Shown: positions 45,761 through 59,200, counted from the first letter of the stretch. The stretch is DNA of 64,000 nucleotides from Solea solea (GCF_958295425.1 NC_081141.1:12325500-12389499), one strand, 5' to 3'. Translations and numbers: made by a program. Notes: generated from the letters alone by a model not told the origin.

Positions 45761-46587
45761 AGTATAATTCTGTAGATAGGACTGTAAGTCCTGATATACT
45801 CTCTCACGGGACACCTTTGATTAATGTCACTGGACACAACTTAATTAAAATGTTTCTCCCTGTAACCAGCACTTTGAGTTGCCTCTAAACGTGTGCTATT
45901 TTTTCTTCATTTTGAAATGTTTTGATTTGATTAAGTTGATCATATAAACAAGGAGCAAGAGATTGTCCTTTTACTGGGGTGCAGGAGATTGAGGTGGTCA
46001 GTGCGTGAACTAATCAAGAGAGCAACAGGGAATTTGTTTTGGTACGACATCGATATGGAGACTAACTCACTGCACAACAAAATATGACGGTGTAATTCTA
46101 CAGGTGGGTGACACGTGAAGCAAACCCTGCTTTTTCTCTTTTATTTCAGTCTCTCGGACACATATACAAGTGTCATGCGACAGAGTAAAGACTGACATGA
46201 GCTGTGTTCAGATCCAGGGGCTGCCTCCTGTGGAGGATGGAGTCTTCATCAGATGCATAGAACGGGAAGACTGCTTCGCTGTAGTCTCAGAAAAGAGCTG
46301 TACCTGGACTCAGTGATGTTTACCAACAGCACCCATATAGTCAGTTTGTAGGCCCCTCCTCTGCACCAGTTACATGAAGGTTTGATCCAGCAGATTACAT
46401 CTGCATTTGGGAAAAAAAGTTGTATAAGATCTTTTGGGCTCGACAGGGAACTGCATGATATTCCCACACGGTGACACTTCACGAAACTCTTCACTACAAG
46501 TTTGAAAAGAACTCAGGTCACATGACCTGGCCTTAGAATGTGTCTTCTGTGATCTGATAGCGATCGGATAGTGCTTCACCACATGCA

Positions 46588-47023
46588 TTTACACCTGGTA
46601 TTAACATGCGTCTCTGGCGTCCAAATCAAGATCCGATGTGCTATCCGATCACGTCACCTCCCCCTCTTCTGCAAAGATTTCTAGCAGCAGACTACATCGT
46701 CACATCCTGTGCGCTGTCATATCCACAACAACAACAGTGTTAGTGACACTTGACACACTTGTCCACACACTTGACTATTGTGTGGACTTCTCTTTGCTTT
46801 TGGAAGAAGGGAAAGAAGTCTTTGACAATCAGCAGAGGAGACTGTGCCGCTTTGTCGCCACTTTCACGTTAGCTGTGCTCGGAGCCGCCATTATATTTTC
46901 ACGCAGAGATGCATGTTTGGCAGATCGGATAACAATCTTGAAACAACCTGTACTTACTGTGGTGGTCAGGCACTTCTGATTGCAATCTGAACACAGAAAA
47001 TGCATTTTAATGCCAGGTTTAAA
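46588..47023. mobile_element. MITE with TTTACACCTGG-type inverted ends
   Basis: The left end TTTACACCTGGTATTAACAT (46588 on) is mirrored by the minus-strand reading from 47023, TTTAAACCTGGCATTAAAAT. Eighteen or so of the first 20 positions agree. Internal GATCCGATGTGCTATCCGATC text fits a teleost family I have seen. An open frame of 113 codons inside has no recognised domain. Target duplication is not identified. Confidence 0.7.
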
Positions 47024-49299
47024 GGGGGCCCATGTGTCTAGGACAAGGTCTTGAGGCTTTGTTGGCAGCTGTCAATGCACTGACCTGTAGATGGATTCAT
47101 TGTGGGTAATGCAGGTTGTTTTTTGTGTGTTTCTAAAAGCTGTCGATCATGAGTTTGACTGTAGTGTATAGTTGGTTAAGTAAGTAAAATGCCAGTAAAG
47201 TTTAGTCAATGTTTTGTGGTTAGTGATGCAGGCATGGAGAGATGGGCAGGTAATATACAGAATGATCGGGCCACATTCAGATCCACAATATTGCGACTGC
47301 ATGGCATGTGCCTTTACCTCGTTAGCCATGAGCACGCCAGAAAAATGCCGCTCAAACAAACCAGTGGAAGTAGAGCTCTAATGAGCTTGCTGTTTTTATA
47401 GATTCTGGGTTAAAAAAATGTGTTTGTATGGGACACAGTGGTGAGGATGACAGGAACCTTGGCCTGTGACACTTTAGTCTTCAGCCAGGCACCCTAACCT
47501 CTACACCTCTCTGTTTCCTATGTGTTTATTCAGTCAGGACTATAATTATAGGAGGGAAAGCCCTTTGTCGCATCTTGACAGACCCTTGCCCAGGGCCTGA
47601 ACACAGCTGGGTGCTTTGTGTTGGCAGGGCTGCTTTTGCCAGGCCAGACAGTGCAGTGTTTACCCCCTGCCAGTCTGCTTACTCTGCCCAGCCAGTCAGG
47701 TCCCCATGCCCAATCCTTGTCCTGATGCGATGCCCACTTTTACACACACTCACACTGCCTGGTCTGGCATAATGCTGGGCAGCCCCCGTCTCCCTCCCGC
47801 CCTGTTCGTCTGGCCCCTGACTGAACCCAAGAGCCCACCCCACTTTGCTGCCACTTTGCCACAAACAGTGTTGGGGTCTTGTCTGGTCTATTTAGATTCC
47901 ATTTCATTACAGAATCCCAGTGAATGCACAAAACTGGATTGTAGGAGGGGAAAATGCTGTTTACTCTAATTCATGTCTAGATAAATAGTGTCTGGGACAT
48001 GGCCCCCAGCTGTGCTTTGTAGACATGCAGCAATGGACATTCCATCCGCTATTTAAAGTCCTCTGAATACTAGGAAGCGACTTACCTTGTCCAGTCCTAA
48101 TGTGCTTGTGTACATGTCCTTGCTGATCATTTTCAAAGCAAAGTGATTGGTGACGGTTGAGAAGACATGAGCGATCATCTCACAGTGAAGTTTTCTATCC
48201 AGGTTTTTACAGTATTTAAATATAATTTGACAGATTCCGTCAATATTCTTTATTGTAGAGGTGTGCTGAGCATATTTGGGTTTGATATTTGTCGTAATTA
48301 AGTTAGAGCCTTTTGGTTCAACCCTAAATATTTTGCATTGATACTAATTTATCCAATTTAGTATATCAGAGATGTGCGGCCGCTCTTACTGTCCTCTGAC
48401 ATCAGCAAATATTAGCAGTAGAGCAGAGGAGGAAAAGAGGTTGGTCATGCTGGCCTCTGAAGTCCACGTGCAATCCTCACCAAAGTGCTGGCGTGTCATA
48501 TATATGTACACAGTTTTTTCCTGCACTTCCTGTCTGGTTCCTGTGAGAGCCGCAGGACTGTTAAACCTCTGACCTTTTGTGTGCCACAGCAGCAGCTCCT
48601 CCCCCAAACGCAGGAAACAAAGAGTAAATCAGTTCCTACTGTAGCCAACTGTGTTTGAGGCATTCTTTGAAGTGGTTTTGTTGTCTGAGTTATGGTGTCA
48701 TACAAGGATGACAGTGCAAGGTGCCCTGGTGGAAGCAGAACACAGCTGCAAGTGGTGGCTTGTCTTAAGTTACCGTTTAGCAAGTCTCTGCTTTCTCTGA
48801 GGCATTTGTAAATGTTCCAAATCATGCTTACACCTCTCCTCACATCCGCTCTCAAGTTGAACTATTTATTGTAGTCAATAGCATATAGTACTCTTGGTTT
48901 TGATTTCCTCCCTGCAGCTTGACTTTCTCAGAAACGACCTTCATGTCTACACTGTCTTTCACATACATACTGTACATTGCGTTTCTTGGCAGCGGCTGTG
49001 GAACATGAAATCATGCCACTGGCTTTCCGGTTTCGCTGGGGTCCTTGTCACTGTGCCAGTGAGATCTCTCTTCTTTCAAGCTCCGCAGTGTCAGTTCAAT
49101 GGGCACATGGGGCATTAGCTCGTTGACTTTTCCCCCTTTTTCATCCTGCCCACACTCTCATGACATCAGCCTCTAACCCCAGCAACCAGGGGAGGGACGA
49201 CAGAGGGCCATTGGCGAGTTGGAATACAAGGTAGTCAGAGGGAAGAGGGACGTTGGTTTTGGCCTTTCAAGCATATGATGAAGGCCAATATGTATCATA

Positions 49300-49300
<1 letters not shown>
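47024..49300. other. intron 2 DNA, nothing recognised
   Basis: No exon, RNA gene or named repeat is recognised. The open frame at 47,616-47,969 has no similarity that I know. Confidence 0.5.
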
Positions 49301-49339
<39 letters not shown>

Positions 49340-49358
49340 TATATTATATAGATATATT
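49301..49358. repeat. (AT)n tract
   Basis: About 58 bp of alternating AT with three G interruptions toward the 3' end. It is able to extrude as a cruciform. Confidence 0.92.
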
Positions 49359-50269
49359 AGCAGAAAAATTTCCTCCAATGTAGCACTGCGCTTTTTGTAA
49401 AGCAAGCCTCTTGGCTGGCATAGCATTTAAAATTCCCTGGTATGTGCTTGTTGTGTGTGGCCTGGCGCTGCCCTTGACCAGTTTGTCTCTGATCTACGAT
49501 CGGTTCCACCTTAAATGCCAGCCAAGAAAAACATTTCATCGCGGCAGAGTGTAACTGGCCTGGGACTGGCTGCAACGAATCACTTAAAAATAACCAGAGC
49601 AACAAGTAAAGTTTCAAGATCTTTATTGACATGTCCTTCCAGAAATAAAGCTAGCTACTTTTGAAGTTTTTGCCAGAGGCACATAACCATAAAAAGTGTA
49701 TCCTGTGTGGGAAGCTCAGTCTTTGACACACATACAAACTCAATCCTAAAAACCACTGTTGCCATGGAACAATGTGCGTGGGCAGGGGAGTGTGTCTCCT
49801 GTCTTTTTCTACCGTGGCCGTCTAGTTGGCACTGTAGGATACCTGGCCAGAGCAAACAGCTGCTCAGTCTTAGTGCTAAGTGGCTTTTGGACTCCAAATG
49901 TGTCTGGCATGTCAGCCAGAGCTGCACAGAGGGTGTTGCGTGTGTGTGTATAAGAGGGAGAGAGACAAGTGATGGGGATGTATAATGTACACAAGTGAGT
50001 GTCTGAAGAAGAGAGAGAGCAGCTTTAAAAAGAAAGAAAGAAATGGCAACAGACAGATGAGTGTGATATTGCGGGTGACTGGCGGTGAGCCTGCGGCCAG
50101 GTTAGCTGTCCTACACACTGAGGTGTGTGCTAGAGTTCATCCCAAGGCCATGGCAATGCCAGGAAGGTGTCATGTGGCAGGGCTTGTTGTAAAGACGATT
50201 CAGTGCTGGAATGAAGCGGCTGCATTTTTCAGTCCTCTTCCAAAACAGGCTTGATAACAATGGTGTCAA
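49359..50269. other. intron 2 DNA, nothing recognised
   Basis: No gene is seen. Several overlapping short open frames on both strands have no similarity that I know. Confidence 0.5.
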
Positions 50270-50990
50270 ATCAGCAGCAAACCAATTTTCGATTCTGCAA
50301 AAGCGGATGGTGGAAGAGCGCGTGTTTTTCTGGTTGAATGACTTAATGAGTCATTCTTGTGCTTTTTTTTCCCTCTTCCCTCTGCAAAGACGTCAGCGAA
50401 TCAGAGAGCTTTAATAACAAGAGGGAAAGAAAATTGCTGTAGTTTTACACCCAGTCGTCTCCAGATTGTTTTGTTAAATTGTGGCAAAGCCACAATACTG
50501 ATTGATTTTTAACAGTGGCTCTCGTTCGATGCGGATAATGCTCGTGTGCTGCACCCCCAAAGTTTTTAAAGGAAATCTTTTGATTATGGAGCCATGAAGA
50601 TGCAGGATTTTGATAAGACAATTTTCCTCTCTCTTTTTCTATGCCTGTAATAATAATGAAAGGTCTTGCATCTTTTCAAAATGAAAGTCAATTTACGATC
50701 GTTTAAGTCAAGGCAGCTGTCATTTATGCGAGAGGTATAATGCAGGCAGGTGTTGTCGAGGCTTCATCCGCCGCTCTGCTTTGTTGGAGTATAAGAAAGG
50801 CGAGGGAGCGTTTGAGCCTCCCTCCTCTAACAATGTGGTGTTCTGCTATATGCTTGTCAGATTTAAAGGGTATTTCACGGACTTGGACAATTGGTCTCAC
50901 ATTTTAACTGCAAAAATATCGGAAAAACGTTCTAAACGGTCTGCTCGGAGTGAGGTTTCGTGTGTCCACAGGATCACTTCACGCCCATTA
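50270..50990. promoter_or_regulatory. candidate regulatory segment with inverted repeats and AP-1 site
   Basis: This low-repeat stretch contains two notable inverted repeats. GAATGACT/AGTCATTC arms span 50336-50356 and include a full AP-1 site TGAGTCA (50347-50353). ATTGTGGC/GCCACAAT arms span 50478-50496 with an AAA spacer. A CRE-like GACGTCA lies near 50,390. CpGs are more frequent than in flanking DNA. The enhancer role is inferred. Confidence 0.3.
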
Positions 50991-51017
50991 ATATATAACT
51001 GCATCCACAGCTCGTAG

Positions 51018-51230
51018 TGACTTGCACTGTTGGCTCACAGCAATAAAGTCACTGGTTCAAATCCTGCATATTCTCCCCATGTGGGTTCTCTCCAGAGGTT
51101 TATCCACTGTAAGTGTGAGTGTATGTTGGCCCTGCGATGGCCTGGCGAACTGTCCACAATCTACCCCGCCTTTTGCCCCATCTCAGCGGACTCCCATTTG
51201 GAGGATGGAAATGGTAGACAATGAAATAAA
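51018..51230 (+). repeat. tRNA-headed teleost SINE-like repeat, copy 3
   Basis: A clear B box GGTTCAAATCC sits at 51054-51064, followed by CATATTCTCCCCATGTGGGT, then TGTTGGCCCTGCGATGGCCT and a final GGAGGATGGAAATGGTAGAC block. Same blocks and same strand as the copies at 4.6, 30.4 and 62 kb. Diverged and noncoding. Confidence 0.75.
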
Positions 51231-54200
51231 CTTGACGGGGATAAAATGCATAGGCTTTAGTTTACCTTCCCACCTGCCCCTTGCCCCAAACACATTCCAC
51301 TAACACTTGCAAACACCTCAGCATGGAGGGAGGGATAGAACAGAGAAACTGAAAAAGATAGGAGGAGGAAGAGGAGGAGCAGGGAGAGCAGAAAGAAAGG
51401 GGGGGGGGAAAGCTTGTGAAGTGCGTGGCACTCGGGGGGCCTGCCTTTTGGGCTCTCCTTTCATGTTTGTGTACGCCTCAACTTGCTGATATTATCTTGG
51501 CTGCTCTTCCTGGCAGGGTGTCGGGAGAGGTTTCCACTGTGACCAGGCAGGGGCCTCTCTCATGCTCCGTTTCAGTATATCGCTGTAAGGCTGTGTTGGA
51601 ACCCTCAACCACCTTACTACTTCTCCAACCCCCCCTCCTAAATCACCGCTTCACCACGTTTCACGGCACAGGGAGGCGCCTGGGATCCCACTGCGCGTGT
51701 TTCCATGGTCACTGGGAAGCTCCTTGTGTCATGTGGCTCAAAGTGAGCCGTCCCTGGGCCGAATTACCCAGCCTTCAATGGGAGGCCAAATGACCATTAT
51801 TAGACTTCACAGCTCAGGCCCCTATTTAAAGAGAGAAGAAAGGAGCCCTGGGGACTTAAGATGAGAGAAGAGAGTGAAGGCGAGGGGAGAAAACAGAGAG
51901 GGAGAGGAAGAAAGGAAGGCAAATGAGTGGAAAGACAAGAAAGTGCAGTTAGTACCACTGAGGAGTTGTTTTTTTTTTTATTTTTCCCCACCCTACGTTG
52001 ATTTTTGTCCTAAATCGCAGTTGTTATTTGAAAGTCAGATACCAGCTGACGGTTAAAGCTCTCCTGTCTGTCAAACGGCTTCCAGGAAAGACTGGATCAA
52101 AAGATGAGCTGTGGAAAAAGTAAATCTTTGAAAATATAGGAAGAGACATCCACCCATGTCGACCAAAGCCTTGTCTTTTCTCTCTTCATCTCTGTCTAAG
52201 CCACTTGCTTTGTAGGAGAATGTGCTTGTATGCGTGAGAATCCTTGCGTCCTGCATCCCGTTTGGTATGTCATGGCCATGTTGTCTTTAAGGCTTTGGGG
52301 CCGACAGCTTGGCACACAGAAGCTACAAACTGAGGTCCCCTGGTCCCCACACAGCTAATCTGATGCCGCTCTCAGCTACAGGTGAATCCTCTGCAGGAGG
52401 GTTAGTGGGGGTGAAAATGGCATCCTGCTCTCACCGCCTGAACTTCCTTTTATGCTCTGCCAGGGTTAGGCCCAGCAGGCCCAGCAGGGAGATGGAGGTG
52501 TGCACTACAGTGCGTCAAGATTATGTATGTTATGAGCTGGCGCTGTACAAATAAAATTGAATTGAATGGAATAGGTGTGTGGGGACGCCAGTGGAGCTGC
52601 CCTTGCTCTTGAGACAGTGAGGCCATGGAAGAAGAGAATCATGGAGATAGGAAGGTTGAAGAGTGGGAATGCACCAAACTGAGAGAACATCAGCGTTGTT
52701 TATAGAGGCCAACAGAACAATAGAATGTAGACATCTGGAAGACAGCTGTGTGTAGGCAAAAGTGTTCTAATACTTTGCTCTCAGATGCACAGAAGTACCT
52801 TATATGCATATACTTAAGGGTACTATTGTATTAGCCCCGTGTACTACCCAGTACTGTGCAGTTGCTGATCACGATAAGGTACTTGTTGTGGAAAGACAAC
52901 GAGGAGCTTGTTATGTTTTGTTGTTGTGTACTTGAATGTCGCAATATCTTGTGATCATTGTGCGTTCAAATCCTTTTTAGTTTGATGGGACACAACAAAA
53001 GGTGTGTTTTATATACAGTATGGTGAAGAGATGGACTTAGACAACACAGCTCCACTTTCTAAAATAGACAGTATCCTGCTTATAAACGTGGTTTTGCTTT
53101 GATGTGAAGTCCAATGTCGGCACAGGACCGCATTCGTCCTTCACACTGTTTTAGTTGTACAGTAAAAGACTTTGTTCTCAAGAAAAAACACACGTTTAGA
53201 AAAAGCCAAAAAAAAAAGGAAGTGTTTAGATGAAAAGAAAACTGTGTGTTTCTCTGTTTGACTGTCCCGTCAACCATCTTGTGACTCCTCAGACTTTGTG
53301 TCCTAGATCACTTAAAAGGGGGAAATCCACACATCAAATTCTGTTTACAGAGAGCACGACTGCATATGTGGAAAAAATGAGAGTGCAAAGCTTCAGAGTC
53401 TTCAGGGGGAGGAGTCTGAAGTCTGATCAATTGGGAGTTTTGAATTGAATTAGATTTGTAAAAACCGTCGGTGGGTGTGGATTTTGAAAGACGTGCGTTT
53501 CCCAGACCTCTCATCACATCAGCTTAAGGTTTGCATCTGCTGTGCGAACGTGCTGCATTTTGGAGAATGTAGGCACTGTTTTTTGACAGGGAGAAAAAAT
53601 TGCATATCCTTCTGTCCAGCATGAATTTGAACAATATTATGAAGGCAATGCTAAATCAGCACCGACATTTTAGTAAACCTTTTTTCATTCTCTTATTTAA
53701 AAGCAAAGAATTCAAATGTTGACCTCACTGGAGACCGTCAAAGGAGGGACAGTAAAGACTTGTCATACTCTCTGGACCAGGCCATACCTTCTGCATTCCA
53801 TGTTTGCAGAGAACTGCGTCACATTTCTGCATGCGTGGGAATGTTTGCGGTGCTGTTATTACTAAAAGTGAGGGTCCGCATCAGTCTAGTGTTCCATTCA
53901 TGCATACTAAAGCTGAAAGAGTTTGAACAGATATCTGATTGTGATTATTGACCGGAATAGCCATTGCAATATGATTAGCCATACCAGAGGGAATGCTATT
54001 TACATCATTATTCTCACTTTCATTCGGAAAACGTATTTAAAATGTGATATTTGTGCAGATCTGTGAGAAACAAAGATGTTCTCCTCAGTCTGTAGAATAC
54101 GATGTGTATATATCAAGACTATAATTGATCTAAAATGAGATTTGGACACATATTTTGGCTTTAACAATTATTGTGCCTAGGCTGTGTTGATATGTCGATA

Positions 54201-54835
54201 AAATGTATTTGAATTGTTCGGCCCTGATGCATACGCAATCTCATATTTCCTTTCAGTATCCTTTAATCCTTTGAATGACTTGTACATGTGTCGGTATCAG
54301 CGGTCCTCCTCACACAATCTAAAGCAAGTGTCCATGGTTACGGTCTTCTATGTTGTCTCTTTTAACCAAACCAAAACAAGAGCATCCCAACAGGACACAC
54401 AAATGCAGATATTCTGATCCAGACCTACACCTACATTTCCAGACACTTTAAAATAAGGGTCCGCGCATGCATACCCGTTCACTTTGATAGTTGATTCTCA
54501 TTGACAGAACTGAACAGTGGAATACAAGGTGGCTGGTGCATGTGCGGTTGATAAGCACAGTCAATACAGTCCCAAAACTTGGGCTTGCGTGGTGGACATT
54601 TACATGACACGTACCTGCTGACTTCACACATGATTATCTGCTCAAATGTTGCAAAGAGCTAAAGGATAGATCGTGTGCGAGGACAGCTACACAGCAGATA
54701 GAGTTAATAGGTACAGTAAGAAAAGAGGCATTACAGGGGGTTATATAGGACCGAGTCCTGACCTGCTCTGCCTTATTTGCCTAGGGAAAAAAGAGACAGA
54801 CAGACAGTGGCAGTAACAACCCCCACCCCCAATAA
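51231..54835. other. intron 2 DNA, nothing recognised
   Basis: No exon is recognised. It includes a G run near 51,401-51,409, a T run near 51,969-51,979, and a short repeat tail at 52,534-52,572 (listed). Confidence 0.5.
52534..52572 (+). repeat. possible retroelement 3' tail
   Basis: GAGCTGGCGCTGTACAAATA followed by AAATTGAATTGAATGGA resembles the 'GCGCTATATAAATAAA + (TTGAA)n' tail shared by several fish non-LTR repeats. No body of the element is recognised upstream. Confidence 0.4.
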
Positions 54836-54862
54836 CAGCAGCAGCAGCAGCAGCAGCAGCAG
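54836..54862. repeat. (CAG)n trinucleotide repeat
   Basis: Nine CAG units, pure, intronic. There is no coding support. Confidence 0.92.
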
Positions 54863-56064
54863 GAGGATAGAGTATTTCATGAGAGAGAGGCAACAACAGC
54901 AACTTCTCTTTCATGCAAGCATGGACATGGTCTGTTGAAGCAGCTTCAAGGCAGAGGGAGATTAGAGAAAAACCATATGACTGCAGACGATTTGAGAGGA
55001 GAAGAGAAGTGGCCGTTTAGCGAGATACCTCAGCTCAACTGAAATCACTACATTTGGATTATAGCACATGTTTGCCAGGGTTCAGGGAATAACAAATACT
55101 GCTGTGTGGCTGTTTTGCTTGGCAGCAGGTAACGTCGGTGTCAGACGTGTTGGTTAACCCTCAACGTGTCCGGAGCTATTGTGGAACTAGTTAAATCATT
55201 TGAAATGAACTTAGATTGTGTTATATACCAGTTGATGTATTTATTTAATTGTACTTTTTTCAGTTTATCGCTTGTCTTTGAGAGTAATATTCTTATTCTG
55301 CTGCCATAGTTTGTCTCTGTTCTCAGGCACTTTTTTTTCAACAGACAGGAAATGTGGAAGTTGTTTTTGAGGCTATTCTTAAGGGATAGTGAGTCCAGTG
55401 GATTAGATATATTATACATTGATGTTTCTAAAATGGCTGGTTATGTCTAGATGGTAAATGCATGTGTTTTTAACAGTTTTGTGTATTAAAAACACGTCAG
55501 TATTTCAGGAGACGTGGTATTGAGTCATCCCTAATTATTGAGCCACGACAATGTGCAATCAGCATTTACTTCTAAGTAGTAACTTTAATAAAGTGGCAAT
55601 AAAACTCTTTTGCCACCTTCAATCACAAGAGCTGCCTGCACAGATTGTGCATAACTGCATCCTGAAGCATGCTTTTACACTTCAATCAATTCTTATTCAC
55701 TGTACATGCATATCTACAGTAATTGTGTGTTGAGCTGCCAGAAGTGCCGTCAGCCACACGAGAGAGTGCCTCAACACATTTTTGTGTATATGCAGATAAC
55801 GACCGAGCCATCGCTGCAGCTTCTCTGCTAATGTAGTACTGACTGTCGTTTAGTTTTATGTCCATGGCTGTTGGCAAGAGCTCATCTATATATTCAAAAG
55901 TCAAAGAAATTGAAAAAAAACAAAACAATAAATTTGATCTATGATGTGCCGGGAGACTTGTAGTAGGCAAACTCCAATCTACTTGCCCCAACCTGCTCCT
56001 AACTTTATTGTCGTCCCTCTTTCAATTGACAGCTCTCTTTTCATAAATATTTAAAATTAGAATC
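54863..56064. other. intron 2 DNA, nothing recognised
   Basis: AT-rich sequence without recognisable genes or repeats. Open frames of about 90-100 codons have no similarity that I know. Confidence 0.5.
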
Positions 56065-56073
56065 ATATACATA

Positions 56074-56146
<73 letters not shown>
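56065..56146. repeat. (AT)n tract, ~82 bp
   Basis: Starts ATACATATATATGTATATAT and continues as pure alternating AT. It is the longest AT tract in the window, self-complementary throughout and likely unstable in length. Confidence 0.95.
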
Positions 56147-57817
56147 TGATTCAAATGAAAAATCCAACTCTGTTACAACTTTGTAATCAAGACTTAACAT
56201 CACTTTCATCCAGGCTGCTGATGTTTAGACACTAGACTAAATGGAGAAGAAGCACTTAAGGAGCCATATTCTTGTCCCCAGCCAGAAGTGTTTGTTTATT
56301 TTCCTGTGATTCACAAAGGACAAGAATCCAAAACCAGTTAAAAAAAAAAACAGCATGGGAGGGACAGAGAGAGAAAAGTGGAGGAAATTGAATTAGTGAT
56401 TGTCCATTCCTCCGGCCCTAGTGTTTAGTTTCGCCAGGGCAGAGTAGTGGGCAGCAGGAGGAGGAGAGGATCAAAAAAGCCTCTTTTATCCATCTGACGT
56501 CTGAGTGACTATGTTTGATACTCGACATCAAACCATGAAGTGAACCTGGAAATGGAGCAACAAGACGTGAGACAACCGTTTATGCGGGAGAGACAGGAGA
56601 TGGTTATATCAAAGGAATGTTGATCCACATTCATTTGAGTCATTTGAAATCAATCATTTCTCCATATAGCACATTTTTCCAAAATGAACAACAAAGTCAA
56701 TGTTTTTTTTTAAAAACAGCCTTTGTTCATTAAAGTGTTTCACGGTGTTTCCTCAGAAGTCGTCCTTCGTGGCCACATGATGCAAAGCATTTAAATGTTT
56801 GAGAACAATTATCTTTTTGTTGCCCCGGTGAAGGCCTTCTGCCAAAATATTGTTTTATATTCATCACTCGCCAGGAGGTTATTTGGCCTCTTGTTTGTGC
56901 AAGTTTGAGTCACTTTGTCTCTCCAAACTTGCTTTCCAAAATATGCAACACATTACTACTTTTAGGATAATAATACTTTAGTAAGATGATATCAAAGATT
57001 TAAAGAACAGGCTTTAGAAATGAAAGGTATCTTTATACAGCCTAACTGACAATATTGTATACTTTATATATATACTTCTTCTGTTTTCCATAAACATTTA
57101 ATCAAAAATAAAAACAGGATTGAGAAAGAGTTTATTAATATTATATAATATTAATCTCATCGCTATATTTGGAATAAATATTTAATTTTCAATCAGTTTA
57201 ACTGATATTCTTATTGAAGTTATTGATGTTTTTTGTCGCAAGCATGTGTTTGTTGTGTTTAGTGTTTAATTGGTCTCTTGATCGCATGCTGTGTGTATTA
57301 CCTGACATTCTGTTGGAATAATTAAAATGTCATGTTCGAAATTCAACCACAAGGATTAACTCTGCGGCCAAACATGTTTGTCCTATTGTGGAAATTTTAT
57401 TTTTTTACTTTTTTTTTGTTTTGTTGTTTTTTCTTTCAACATCTGTTCGGTTACTCCTGAAGCATCTTACTTGTGGTCCTACGTGTGGAGACAGTGCTGC
57501 TCTTTCCTCACCATCCTTTCTTATTCTGGCCCAAACTGTCCAAGCTCTCACCTGATGAGATATTCAGTGCCGTATGAATGTGGAGGGAAAAGCTCTTGAT
57601 GCTTAATCCCCGGCTGTATATGTGAACGCCGCGTGTTGGTCGTTTGCTAAAAGTAGATGAACATACTTTACACGGACCGTACAATGACTCGCTCCCTCCC
57701 CTCCGTCACTGCTCTTTGCCAAGCACATTTTGATAGCACACTTCAGTTGTATAATTCTGGTTATGCAATGTCCAACCGATGTTCACTGAGGCAGAGACAG
57801 AACTCGGGCGGAGGTGT
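56147..57817. other. intron 2 DNA, nothing recognised
   Basis: AT-rich sequence with A and T runs (56,340-56,350; 57,399-57,417). No gene or repeat family is recognised. Confidence 0.5.
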
Positions 57818-57866
57818 TTGTGTGTGTGTGTGTGTGTGGGGGGGGGGGGGTGGAGGGAGGGGGGGA
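57818..57866 (+). repeat. (TG)n followed by G-rich, quadruplex-prone tract
   Basis: TG units to 57,837, then 13 G's (57,838-57,850), TGGAGGGAGG and a further G run to 57,866. Four or more G-runs lie within 30 bases on the + strand. Confidence 0.85.
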
Positions 57867-58119
57867 GAGATGAGGTGAGGAAGAGGAAAAGAACAAAAGA
57901 AAGATGGCAGCCTTGTCAGAAACGCTGGAGGAGTAGAGTAGACTTGGACATCTTCACTGGATAATGGTTGGAGCATTGTTATGGAAAACCACAGGCTTCT
58001 TCTCTCATGTGTGAAGTTTTCCTTCCACAGAGCTCTGTGTTTTTCACTGCAGCCTGACATGACCACATTTTAAAAGAGGCTTTTCACACAAATCCAGATG
58101 ATGGCCCAGCTGTGCAGCG

Positions 58120-58150
<31 letters not shown>

Positions 58151-58190
58151 CTATATATATATATATACATATATATATATTTATATTACC
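58120..58190. repeat. compound (CA)n-(TA)n microsatellite
   Basis: Ten CA units run into alternating AT broken by single C's. A common compound type in fish introns. Confidence 0.92.
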
Positions 58191-58353
58191 AAAGGGGCTT
58201 CCTTGCTATTGTTTCAGGTTTGTTGCACAATTCTTGTCTCCATTTGAGGATTAAACCAGTGGAAAGAAGACACTTCACCCATTAGAAACGATCTTCCCAA
58301 ACTGAGACACAGTAGAACAGATAGTCACTACACACTGTATCAGTGTGTATTCA

Positions 58354-58377
58354 TGTGTGTGTGTGTGTGTGTGTGTG
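58354..58377. repeat. (TG)n microsatellite
   Basis: Twelve TG units, pure. A further (CA)n tract follows at about 58,540-58,556. Confidence 0.9.
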
Positions 58378-59029
58378 AGAGTGTGCTGGCTGGACATGGT
58401 GTACAGTATCAGTGTACAACACTGGTCACAATCACTAGATGGGATCTTGGTAAATGAAAAATGGGAAATGTGATACTTAGTAACTATGCATGGAAACGTG
58501 CAGAGGACACTTGGTCCATACCTGCTTTAGGAAAGGAAACACACACACACACACACATCAGATTTCTGATAAAATACCATAAACATGACATTTTTCCTCA
58601 AACTAAAGGAATGAGTCGTTTCCTAAAAGGATGACATTCATGCCTTTTACTCCCATTTAATGCGCATTTTTCATTCACTGTCTGCTGCAGGGACATGATT
58701 TCAAAGGTTTGTTTTCTTGTGTGTGTAAAGGATAAGGACCTTGATTTTCACGTTCAGTGTCTCTTGTTGCTGCCGCTGTGGCACAGAGTGATATTAATTT
58801 AATTGAAACAGTTTATTAGAATATTCATGCAGAGAGATTGGTAGACTGTAGCAGTAGTGAACTGAATGACACAAAAGAGCTGTATTTCTTTGGTGATAGT
58901 GAGTCCTGTATTGTGGATCCAGTCATTATCAGAAAAGAAAATAAATAAATAAAAGCTAAAACTTGCATATGATGTGTAAATAATCTGTGTAGCATATGAG
59001 TTGGCATGTTTTGATCATACAACAAAAAG

Positions 59030-59200
59030 ATGGAGATTTGTATTCTCTTGAATGGCCATCAGGGGGCGACTCCTCTGGTTCCAAAATCTTCTCGATTGAT
59101 TAATAACGTAATTAAACCTTTGTTTAAGGAGCTCATGGTCTCAGCCCTAAATTTTTGGTCTTCTTTAATACAGCGTGGTGTTTTAAAGTACGATAGAACT
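59030..59200. repeat. dispersed repeat containing GGCCATCAGGGGGCGACTCC
   Basis: The words CAGGGGGCGACTCCTCTGGT, AAGGAGCTCATGGTCTCAGC and CTTTAATACAGCGTGGTGTT, in this order, recall an abundant fish repeat. Ends are not defined, and no target duplication is seen. Confidence 0.4.

Noticed and set aside
47616..47969. Cys/Pro-rich 117-codon frame
   Set aside because: Overlapping frames exist on both strands with similar length. No conserved cysteine pattern that I recognise as zinc finger or EGF.
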